This document shows, piece by piece, positions 25,801-38,200 of a stretch of DNA of 64,000 nt. Source of the DNA: Marisa cornuarietis (Eukaryota; Mollusca; Gastropoda; Architaenioglossa; Ampullariidae). The position numbers and the translations under genes are program-made. Positions within the stretch are counted from its first letter, which is position 1, and each line of letters starts with the position of its first letter. Under the pieces are notes generated by a model. That model was not told the origin of the DNA. It searched no databases and was given only the letters and a program-made list of their open reading frames with translations. Location of the stretch: positions 1 to 64,000 of the forward strand of contig SMMW01000013.1 in assembly GCA_004794655.1 (NCBI GenBank), written 5' to 3'.

Positions 25801-28800
25801 GTGGATAAATATAAAAGGGGAGAGAAGGTCAGCCTGGGAGGTTTGTTTCTCCAGTTGGTTCGTCCTGTCTGCTTGACGTTCGTGCTTAATCCTGATACTG
25901 AGCACGGAGGTTCCTTGAACCAATTCAACATTGTAACACGCTGGCTTCTGTCTTCCCCTGGCTCTAACGATCACTGGCTTCATTGTCTCAGACCCACTTG
26001 TTATTGTTTTTTTTCGTTGTTTTGTTTGTTTGTTTGTTTGTTTTGGGGGTTTGGGGTTGTCAGTTTGGGAAGAGTCTGACATGGATACTCCCCAGATTTT
26101 TTTTATTTTTGCCAAAAAAAATTTAGAAGACTCATGCACATAAATGCAAACAGTCGTTCCAACGCTTATGAATCTCACATGAACTGTTCACATGGTACCC
26201 AAAAATAAAGATGTTTGAAATGTAAAATGAAAGTGGAGGGGTTGAGCAAAGACGGCGGGAATACAATACAAGGAGAAATCAATGACTGGACGGCGTGGAC
26301 GTCAGTGATGGATGGATGGATGGATGGATGGATGGATGGACGGACGGACGGACGGACGGACGACACAGCAAACCTTGACAGACACATGAAGTGGCTCACT
26401 GCTTCGTTCGACACGATGAACGCTTTTTACATTCATGACACTTCCATACACTTGAATAGATACTTTGAGGCTACTTTGAGAGTACCAGAACACCCTTTCT
26501 TTACTATGCTGCTTAACAACCATCTCGTCTGTTTTGCAGACTGCTGAATGCCAACCGCATTACCTGCCTCCGCCTGGATGTATTTAAAGACCTTCAGACA
26601 TTGCATCTCTTGTAAGTAATTACCTGAAAACGTAAGTCAGTTATAGTTCGAATGGGTATTTAATGTTCGTGATGGTTACTAACAGCTACACAAGATGACA
26701 GCTCGAAATGTATTTTTTTTTTCGGGGGGGGAGGGGCGGGGCAGGTCAACTTTCAAATTTCTCAGGTTAGTCCTGTTTTTGTATTATAATGATTGCTCTG
26801 TGCTTAAAGAAGTAACAATTTTTCGCTACAGATAAATATCAAACAGCTCGTAATTTCTTCTACTTTGTTATTTCAAATATTCGTTTTTCTAAGTTTATTT
26901 CATGCTTTGACATGTAGTTTATAAATAATGTGTACATCAATAAATAAATAAATAAACTGTTGATTTCAATGAAAGCAGAACTGTTTGGCATGTTTAATGA
27001 GTCGGTCGTCACTTGCATGAACTGTGGGTGTGCATATGCCACAAACGGTCGCACTTGCACCTGCAATAACTCATCCTGTCATCCTATCTGCATTTTTACA
27101 TTAACCTTTGGCCCCTCTCTCCTAATTTTGCCTTCAAAATATTATTCTTGTTTTACCCTGCAAGGTCTCCATGCCACTCAGTATCGTGATATGACGAATT
27201 CCGATTTTTTAAATTCCCTAGATAAACTAAGAGATACTTGGCAGTGTGTGCAGTTTAGAAGGCTGCGTAACGTCTCCTGAAATATTCGTCTGTCCTAAGA
27301 ATGTTTCCTCAGAGCTAAGTAATAATATAATTCCGCGCATTTTATTCACGACGGGAGGAAAAAGACTTTTCGAATCTTCTGAGCACGAGATTTATAGGCC
27401 CAATAAATCAGGTGAGCACCGTAAGATAACAGCTAGAGACAGGAACTGTATCTTTGGTAGATAATATGACTGCCAGTATGGTTAGTGAGTAAACCCTCTG
27501 ACGTCAGGACAAGAATATCTGCTGTGCCACTCATCTCACTGCAATTCTGAGCATAAAAGGGTGGGTGTTTGTGAAGGGGTGGTGGAAATTAACTTTATAT
27601 TCCCTCGACGCATAAGCCCAACGTGGGTTTGTGCTTTTAGGAGCTATATAAACAGGTGCACTTCTGTTGATCAAAGCAGCAGAGGGTAAACATTGGCAAC
27701 CCTTTCAAATATTTCTCAGCCCCGAAATCATCATCTTGAAACTCTTTCTTTGGATATTGGAAGAGTCTAAATACACTTCCAGGGGTAATGGGATGTTTAA
27801 TGAATGAAGCCTAATTTTATTTTTATTATTATTATTATTATTTTCTCTTCATCCCATGCACGTAACACTCTTCACCGTGAATTTTACATTTTAGGAAGAG
27901 ATTTCACCGTTGCGGAATTTGAACAGACGTGGGAATGATTTGACACGAAAAAAATACTAAGGTAAATAAGGAAGTGGCATCGCCACGTATCACGACTTGC
28001 GAGCGCATCAGCCTTCACATCTGGTTGCTGCGAAAGATAGATTCCAGCAGAAAACTCTGGGGACAGGTCCAGACTGTTCTTCCACTGAAGTGTGGCGTCG
28101 TTTCCTTCCTTGATAACATTTGGTTTCTGTCATACCCGACATTCAGCGGCTGTCCTTACTCTGTATAAGGAACTTTGACCCCCCCCCTCGTAATTATCAG
28201 CTTCTTCTTCTGGAAGCACAAGCAATGAACTACATAGATATAGCTGTGTGATATTAATCATACTCGAAAGCGCTTTACTGATATTTTTCAAAGTCCATTT
28301 AAAATCAGCATTTAATATTAACGATAAATATTATCTTATTCATCGCTACCTGATCTTGGCGAAGCAGCGCTTTAGTACTGAATTGTATACGATGAGCTAC
28401 CATCCCTGATGCTGATGACTGCTTTTCATTCTTGTTTGCTGCTTACATGGACAGCTTCAAGGATAACATTCACTGAAGGTCTATTTCGTTGAGAACAAGA
28501 AGTACATTTTCTGGAAGCTCACATGTTAGAATCAAGTTTACTCGTGATACCAGATCATGAAGCAACAACAATCAACATGAAGGAGATGTGCAGCTGTACA
28601 TCACGGACTTACACTTAATCTTCTTGAGATAGTGCGAGGGGCCCCCAAGCCGGAAAAATTGTTAGCGTAGGAGTGGCAGCAGCTGATCTTGAATGTCTGG
28701 TTGTTGAGTTTTCCCCGCAAACCCATATAATTCAATGACAACCTCTCAGAATTGTTAAGAGCAGTTGACTGCGGAGTTCATGTCTGGGGCACCCTGTGTG

Positions 28801-31800
28801 AAGTGGATGGTATGGAAACAGATCACGTGACTCCTTGAAGCGTTGTCGATTTGAAGAAGGTTCTCACTGCCGGCTTTCACGAAGTTTAAGAGTCTGTCGT
28901 AATGTTTGAGCAAACCTCTAATGAGTTGTTAAAAGGCTGAGACGCATTTATCAGCTCGATCTCCCAATCTTCGCGGACATTTTATCACATTTCTATAATG
29001 AAACAACCGTTATTCTTGTGTGTCTTTTCCATCCATTTTTATTTTCTCACTTTCGCCTCTCTCTCTCTCTGTCTTCGTATAATATGTTCTTAGAGAGACG
29101 AAGAATGAGTTCATTCAGATGGTGTATGTTTGGAGTTCTTACTGATGTTTTTAAATCATCGTGTCTCCGCAACATTGTCACCAGAAGCCTTTATATTTGA
29201 CTGACTTTTTTTCAGGTCTTTGTACGACAACAAGATACAGTCCCTGGCTAATGGAACTTTCGCTCCTCTGCGAAGCATTCAGACATTGTAAGTACCCGGA
29301 GTATGCATCTGCACGCACTATCCTCCTTATTGTGTAATATATCTTCTCATTATATAGTACGTCTTCTAGGAACGGAGGTGGTGAATATCGTTTCCTGTCA
29401 CCAGTGGAATATTGAGTCACGGAAGAGGACGACACTTAAAAACAAGCAAGTTTGTTTAAAAACATTAAAACCATAAAAAGAAGCTGTTTCCAAACAACCA
29501 AAGGTTCGTCTAATCCCCATCACAAATATGACATACCGACTGCTGTTTAGACAAGCGAAGAGGATCACGTGACCCGGGGTCATGGCGTGGCCCCAGTCCA
29601 GTCCGGACATGTCGACGCGTTTTTAAGCAGTCGATGCACGTTCGTGGCTGGCCGCCCGCACTACGTGTAACCCTTTCCCCCCCCCCCCACAAAAGTAATG
29701 CTTTTAGTTATTTAGTCATGGTGTGGGGTCATCTCGAGGTCAGATCGGGCATAAGTCGACTAAGAAGACATGGGTACACGTGCCCACAGTGATTACCTGG
29801 TTCGATAACCTGTCTTCCCCTTTATTCATTGTTACCGGTTTGTTGAATGGCGGAGCGGTAAACAACGCTTCTGGTTTCTTTTTTCTTTACAAGCTTAAGG
29901 AACTACTTATCACTAGAAATAGATAAGAGCTGACTCCTAGGGGGACATCTAGAAGGGATCGAACTCCACTGATTTCCCGGCGGGTTTGTAGACTTGATTA
30001 GAACTGAGACTGAACCAGAGAGAGATGGAGAGAGGAAAGGCTTTTCGTGTTGCTGAGCTGAGGCAAGGGTCTATTCCTAGCTGCCTCTGATTAGAAAACC
30101 AGTTGTTTTATTAGAGATGTGTTCTGGTGTCAGAGATTGCATGCAACTGGCAGAAGATAAAAGCTTCGGAGCTTGTCTTCTAAAGGGGATAACGTCCCTT
30201 TATCTAGCACATCAAAGGTGAAATGAAATGCATGGAAACATTAACGCCACTAAAGCTGGGCACTTGGTGGTTCTGGTGTTATGATCCAGGAAGTGACGTG
30301 GGTTTTTTTCTCTCTTTTTTTATTTCTTATGGCCCTGTGTCTGGCAGAAAGTCAGAACAACGAATGGGAGCTAGAGAGATATTGCATGGTATTTGACTAC
30401 GAACATGAACCTAATAGGTAACTTGAAAGAAAAGTAAATATTGTGTGTGCATGCATGCGTGCGCGCGTGCGTTTGTTTTTATTTTTCTCTCTCTCTCTAT
30501 CCCTGTATTTATATATATAAAAATGGGGAGGTAAGCTGTGAGATTTATGAATCATGCTGAATATAGAGACAAGGAGGGTATGGAGACGGAAAGTCACTGG
30601 TGCAAAGGTTGTGAGCTACAAAGATTCAGAACAAAAAAAGCGGTGAACAAATCTCCGAATTGAAAGTGAACGAACTGTCTATTTAGCCAACGATTCCAGC
30701 ACCAAAATAATGGACACCGAAACAATCCATACGCAGTAGGTTTGACATTGGGAAGGGGGGCAAAAGAGCAAACAAAACACACAAAATAAACTTCAGCAGA
30801 CCAAGACAAATATGAAACTTTTCGAAAATGAATAAGCAACGAAACGACGAGACTTCAGGAGAGCAGAACAAAGGTTCTTACTGATCTGAAATAAGTTTCT
30901 CTGCTTAAAACCGAAAAGCTGCCATACTAGAACACATCAGATGATACTGTCTTTATTTATATTATGCTACTATATTTTTGTATTGCTTACCTTCTCAACG
31001 CTGCACACTTTTTTCTTGAACTACCTTTTTTTTAACCGCAGGGGTAAGTGTTAATCAGTGTATGTACCATCCTGGCTTATACGAGATTGTGGGTAATAAT
31101 AAGGCTACGTGGTGCCTTTGACAAATTCTGTTAGGCGAGCGCACGTAGGACCTATCCGGTAGTTTCATACTCACTAACCGACGGCGAAGAATATAAGTGA
31201 AGGCAGCAAAGGCAGAGTTCGGGAAGCCGGTTTAAGTGTCCATCCCTGCCAGGCCGGTCCAGGTTTATTTTTGCCGCCTGTCGTCAAGACGCTGCCGCAC
31301 TCCATCTTCCCCTTCCGCCTCGTCCGTAACGACGACATTTTACAACTCCCAAGGCTGCGGCGACAAAGGGGCGCAAAGGCCCTCAAAGGAGGCCGGGACT
31401 CGGCAGTGAAAGATTAGGGGCATGGGTCTCGCCCTCCGCGCTTTTAAGGCGTGAAACTGCCGTTCCAGAGCGCGGCCACGCTCGCCTTTGAACTTTCTGA
31501 GTTTAAAAGACAGCGAGATTAATAAACTTGGCTAAAAGGCACCGTGCGCGTGCGTACTCTGTGGTCCACTCTCGCGCCTTCTCGCACGCGCTTGTATATA
31601 CGTCATCAATCCGTGCGTGCGTGATCGACGCTCAGATAAAGGGAGAGTGAATGAGTACCGTCACCTGTAGTAAGCAGTCCCTGCTCAGCGTCTGGCTTTC
31701 ATTACAGATTTTCATCCGAGCATCATAGTCCCGTGGAGAAGTCCAAAAGGTTCAATGACGGCGCTTGTAACTCGCTCTCGGATGAAAGCTCAGGTTGTCA

Positions 31801-34800
31801 CAGCAGTGATGGTGTGATTTACCGGCCTCCCTCTCTGCTTCTTCCTATCAGCTGTTCCCCCCCCCCCGCCCCCACCTTGTCTCTACAATCACTCCCGATT
31901 GTCCATTTTGTTGTGATCAGGATCGAATGCTTTGAAATTCTTTCTGCTGTGGTTGGTGCTAAAATAATCGTTTGTGAGCGCCGGGTGGGACCAAGGAGTG
32001 AGTTTTGAATGTTTTAGTAGTCATCACAGTGGTAGCCCCCCTTCCCCCCCCCCAGGATGTACTTCGTGCTTCTCGCCTGGCAGATTGCCATCAAGAGGCA
32101 AATCTCTGCCCTCGTTTTACCAGATTTGAGCATGTCGTCTTGTCTTTATCATCATCCTTGTAGAAAGAGCAAGCAAGGAGCATCACGTTCTAACCTGCTT
32201 GAACACGTGGGTACAGTAGATAGTGCTAGTCTAAACAACTAATACAAGAGAAGCTTCCAGTATCGCTAGCGGTCCTACTATACTGTTGTCGCTCATCAGG
32301 TAACATCAGGGTCGTGTTTCTTCGAGGGAATGGGAGAATACTTCCGGGGGAAGATAACTCGGCGCAGAGGATCGCCTTCAGCGGTCGACGAAAGTGCATC
32401 GACTTTCAGCTCTTGTGTACAATAAAATGAATGCTGCTGGGAGGTTGAGGCGGGGGTGGGAGGTCAGCAGAGGGCCAAGATCAAGTAGTCAACAAAGCAG
32501 TCTTTTATATGGTACTGGTCGTCTGCGCTGTTTAATTTTATTGAAGGTTTCCTTATAAGCAGCCTTATATGTCATCAAGGATCTGCGGCGCAGGATTTAA
32601 TTAAAGGAACATCTCGCTTTTCTTCGTATTTCACACATTTGCGCGTTTTTTAAATATTTATTTACAGACATCTGGCTCGGAACCCTTTTATCTGTGACTG
32701 CAATCTTCAGTGGCTGGCTGACTACCTGAAAGTTAACCCCATCGAGACCAGCGGTGCCAGGTGTGAAACCCCCCGCCGCATGAGGCGCAAGAAGATCACA
32801 AGAGTGAAGCCTCAAAAGTTCAAATGCAAAGGTGAGTCTAAGACTTTCCACTGGTCCCTTATCAAAACGCTTGATCAAGCAGTCGCCTCAATTAAAGCTC
32901 CATAAATGTGTCAACCTTGTGTCACTTTCAAGTCATTGAATGCTTTTTCGACATCAATGTGTGTGTGCGTCGCTGACCACACAGGTGCTGAGGTCCACCG
33001 CACCATTAACGCCGGCACCTGCATGATCGACCGTGAGTGTCCGCGGGACTGCGTGTGCATCGGAACGTCCGTGGACTGTTCGGGGCGAGGGTTGGATGCC
33101 ATTCCCAAGGAGGTGCCCATGTACACGACGGAGTTGTAAGTACCTCCCCAGCAACAGGCCCACCAGGCCTCTCCAACGTACGACTGCTTGCTGTGACTCA
33201 CCAACAAATTTCGAAAGGCAGACTGAACATGATGAAATCAGACTAACATTTTCGTATTCAAATTTATCAAGAATTAAAAAAAAAAATTATTCTTGTACTT
33301 GTTGATGATGACAGTGGTTTTGGTGGTAGTAGTGGTATTGATAATAATAGGAGAAGAGAGGTGACAACAACTATTATCATTATTTTGTATATTTTAGGAA
33401 ACTGAGTTCGAATCAGATCACAAGACTCCCCGCCGACGGGCTGTTCGAACGCCTTCCAAACCTTCAGATTCTGTGAGTAATGTTGTCCTTAATTCTGTTC
33501 CCTGCCTCTTTTTTCATCTCTTTGTCGGTTCACCTATCTGTCTCCCTCTTTTCCAATAATGTCAACACTTTTGTTTGTTTGTTTGCATGCTTTTATGTGT
33601 GTGTGTGCGTGCGTGCATGCGTGTATATAAATGTGTGTGTGTGTGTTTACTTGCGTGCCATAGAACATCTTCATTTGACGTGTTTTGCTGGGACATGTAG
33701 ATATATAAGAAAAAAGTGCACACCATTTCATTGGTTCAAGTGCTAGCAAATGTAAATTATTTTAATTAAGTGGCAAATGGCTGTTCATAAACACGCGCAC
33801 TTGCATAGTGTAATTATTTCCCTTTATTATAATAATAATTAATAAGAAGAAGAAGAAGAAAGAAAGAAAGGTGTGACACGGTGGTCCTATCCGATCTCCG
33901 CCTATCAGCAACTCGATCGGCTCTGGCTACGGCTACATTCGTGAACTTCGCACGCCTTACCTCTGATGCAATTGCCAAGATTAAAGATTAAAAGATTCTT
34001 TATTCTATCACCCTCTTAGGGGTATTGAAAAATTAGAAATATATCCATACATATTCACGCACATTCCTATCACTATATTTAGTGCTTTGAGGTCTTGGCA
34101 GAGGACAGTTTGAAGAATGAATGCTTTATTTATAGGCCTACCCCCCCCCCCGGGCTGAGGTTAGAAAATTAGAAGCAATAACTCCCATCCGTCCTCGACA
34201 TACAAACCCACAAACGTTATCGTGCACAGAAAACGCATTCGTCGAGGTCGTCAGTTTTTAACACCAAAAAGAGATTTTTGTTCCACATTATTACGACTTT
34301 TATATAAGAATCATACCTATCAAAAACTCCCCTAATTAGATTATAATATTTCTCAACAGTACAAACATTTTTTCCCTTATACGGATGCATTCTTGGAGAG
34401 TGATGTAATGTACAATTGGGAGAAATGTTATAAATATCTCAACTGTCATTTTACATGACGGAGGTAAACCACCTCCTTCTGTCTCTCTCACACACATTCT
34501 CCTCCTCCCCTCATCTGATGTACACATATCAATCGTCTGTCCCCGTAATCGGTGAGTTGTTGTTTTTAGACATTATGAAACATCCACGCACGCTTGACTG
34601 CATTTCTGACGTCAGCGTAAAACAATCGGGCCATGAAAGACTTACCTGTTTACCGCCGTGCCCTAAGCACGCTCAGAATAAAGCCATAAACCTCTTTGCT
34701 CACACCTGCAGGTGACGCATGGCTGCCTGTCTGTGTGGCATGTGGAAGGTGCAGTTCACTCTCCAGTGGGCCTCCAGACCCACGACGGTGTCGCCACGTT

Positions 34801-34953
34801 TTTTTCCTTTTAAGCAGGATGTGTATTACAGCTCCGTGCTTTCGTTCTTTGCGTTTTATTTTCATCTCTTCCCCATGGGAAATCAAGTTTGAATTTTATT
34901 TCAAATCATTAGACAACGTAAATACGGCATCATGTTCATTCCAAAATTAGAAC

Positions 34954-35008
<55 letters not shown>

Positions 35009-35216
35009 TGGCTGTTTGGTTGATTTAGTAGGAAAGTGCTTCCACCTTGAGGTGATTTCGCTATGGGGGTAGCGGGAGGGGGAGGAAACCGAAGTACCCA
35101 GAGAAAACCCCCGACGCCGAGGCCTGCGGACAGGTCTCATAAAAATAGTGTGTCCCGAGACGAGATCTGAACCCTGAGTTTCTCACTGTAGTGGTGACAA
35201 GCGAGAGTTTTAAGCC

Positions 35217-35275
<59 letters not shown>

Positions 35276-38200
35276 AGAATGCCTGTTTATACATCCGCTG
35301 CACATTTAGTGCAGATAAATGACCAGTTTTATTCCTTATGATAATTGCACATTTTTCTCTCCCCTTGTGTAGGGAACAACATTTCATGTACAATGACATT
35401 CTTCTGTTGAGAAAGAGTGAAGAGTGTAAAAAAATGAGGACGGCTGTTAGAAATAGGAAGGTGGCAAATAATCAAGAAGCCTGAAACCCTCCCCCCAAAA
35501 AAAGAAAGAAAGAAAGAAAGAAAACAGCCAAATTGTTCAGTTTAGAGACTCGCCCGACAAGATTAATCGAAAAGGCTACAGCGCTGCGGCGACTGTTATA
35601 AAATGTTCAGCAACAGTCCTAGAAAATTACTTTTCGCGTGTAAATAAACAAAACTTGTTCGTATGTACAGAAGGAATGTCAAGAGATTTATTTTCTGTAT
35701 GTGGTAAATCATTTAGTTATGACTTAACGCGCTCACTTTCTCGCCACTTCCTCCCGCTTACTGTGTGGTGTGCACATGGACATATATGCGTGTTTCCGTG
35801 TACCTCTCTCAGTGCGTGTGTGCGTACGTGTGTGTGTGTGTGTGTGTGCGCGCGCCTGCTTGCTGTACTATTATATATATTAATATGCTTACTTAAGTGA
35901 GAACTAAGGTTTTAGCTGAGTTACGCCTCGATTATTTTTCAGGGACGTCAGTGACAACAAAATTCACGAAATCGAAGACGGAGCATTTGATGGCGCCGAA
36001 AAACTGACTGACCTGTAGGTATATACAGAGCTAGAACCTCCTGTTATGTATGTTACCTGTACGTATATACAGAGCTAGAATCTCCTGTCATGTATGTTAC
36101 CTGTAGGTATATACAGAGCTAGAACCTCCTGTTATGTATGTTACCTGTAGGTATATACAGAACTAGAATCTCCTGTTATGTATGTTACCTGTACGTATAT
36201 ACAGAGCTAGAACCTCCTGTTATGTATGTTACCTGTACGTATATACAGAACTAGAATCTCCTGTTATGTATGTTACCTGTACGTATATACAGAGCTAGAA
36301 CCTCCTGTTATGTATGTTACCTGTACGTTTATACAGAGCTAGAACCTCCTGTTATGTATGTTACCTGTACGTATATACAGAGCTAGAATCTCCTGTCATG
36401 TATGTTACCTGTAGGTATATACAGAGCTAGAATCTCCTGTCATGTATGTTACCTGTACGTATATACAGAGCTAGAATCTCCTGTTATGTATGTTACCTGT
36501 ACGTATATACAGAGCTAGAATCTCCTGTCATGTATGTTACCTGTGCGTATATACAGAGCTAGAATCTCCTGTTATGTATGTTACCTGTACGTATATACAG
36601 AGCTAGAATCTCCTGTTATGTATGTTACCTGTACGTATATACAGAGCTAGAACCTCCTGTTATGTATGTTACCTGTACGTATATACAGAGCTAGAATCTC
36701 CTGTCATGTATGTTACCTGTAGGTATATACAGAGCTAGAACCTCCTGTTATGTATGTTACCTGTACGTATATACAGAGCTAGAATCTCCTGTTATGTATG
36801 TTACCTGTACGTATATACAGAGCTAGAATCTCCTGTTATGTATGTTACCTGTAGGTATATACAGAACTAGAATCTCCTGTTATGTATGTTACCTGTACGT
36901 ATATACAGAGCTAGAACCTCCTGTTATGTATGTTACCTGTACGTATATACAGAACTAGAATCTCCTGTTATGTATGTTACCTGTACGTATATACAGAGCT
37001 AGAACCTCCTGTTATGTATGTTACCTGTACGTTTATACAGAGCTAGAACCTCCTGTTATGTATGTTACCTGTACGTATATACAGAGCTAGAATCTCCTGT
37101 CATGTATGTTACCTGTAGGTATATACAGAGCTAGAATCTCCTGTCATGTATGTTACCTGTACGTATATACAGAGCTAGAATCTCCTGTTATGTATGTTAC
37201 CTGTACGTATATACAGAGCTAGAATCTCCTGTCATGTATGTTACCTGTGCGTATATACAGAGCTAGAATCTCCTGTTATGTATGTTACCTGTACGTATAT
37301 ACAGAGCTAGAATCTCCTGTTATGTATGTTACCTGTACGTATATACAGAGCTAGAATCTCCTGTTATGTATGTTACCTGTACGTATATACAGAGCTAGAA
37401 TCTCCTGTCATGTATGTTACCTGTAGGTATATACAGAGCTAGAATCTCCTGTTATATATGTTACCTGTACGTATATACAGAGCTAGAATCTCCTGTTATG
37501 TATGTTACCTGTACGTATATACAGAGCTAGAATCTCCTGTGATGTATGTTACCTGTACGTATATACAGAGCTAGAACCTCCTGTTATGTATGTTACCTGT
37601 ACGTATATACAGAGCTAGAATCTCCTGTCATGTATGTTACCTGTACGTATATACAGAGCTAGAATCTCCTGTCATGTATGTTACCTGTACGTATATACAG
37701 AGCTAGAACCTCCTGTTATGTATGTTACCTGTACGTATATACAGACCTAGAATCTCCTGTTATGTATGTTACCTGTACGTATATACAGACCTAGAATCTC
37801 CTGTCATGTATGTTACCTGTACGTATATACAGAGCTAGAATCTCCTGTCATGTATGTTACCTGTAGGTATATACAGAGCTAGAATCTCCTGTCATGTATG
37901 ATACCTGTACGTATATACAGAGCTAGAATCTCCTGTTATGTATGTTACCTGTACGTATATACAGAGCTAGAATCTCCTGTCATGTATGATACCTGTACGT
38001 ATATACAGAGCTAGAATCTCCTGTCATGTATATTACCTGTACATATAAAAAGAGTTTGAAGCTCCTATCATGTACACATCCTTGGCGCATACAGTACCAT
38101 CTGCTATAACACAACTTCCTTAGCAGGTCATTGTAAGAAGAACGCAAATACTTAAGCATAAAACACCGAGTGAGGGGAAGTATTTTTTCCAAAAAACAAA

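Larger units (their letters stand above)
22411..26539 (+). other. slit intron of 4.1 kb
   Basis: Contains ACAG and CT/CA tracts (22681-22802), a CTTT tract (25127-25157) and a GATG/GACG tract (26307-26362). No exon, RNA gene or mobile-element protein recognised in the rest. Confidence 0.7.
33473..35942 (+). other. slit intron with antisense retroelements
   Basis: Contains an antisense retroelement tail (33981-34460), a SINE (35045-35219) set between two CA microsatellites, and a GAAA tract near 35505. No gene recognised. Confidence 0.7.

Noticed and set aside
29950..29985. GTTCGATCCC-like B box on the minus strand
   Set aside because: No A box, no cloverleaf arms and no SINE core nearby.
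36011..38080. Reading the 44-bp array as tandem coding repeats
   Set aside because: Units contain TAG in one frame and 44 is not a multiple of three, so no long frame runs through.
37980..38192. Open frame at the end of the 44-bp array
   Set aside because: Repeat sequence in a chance frame; most units carry stops.
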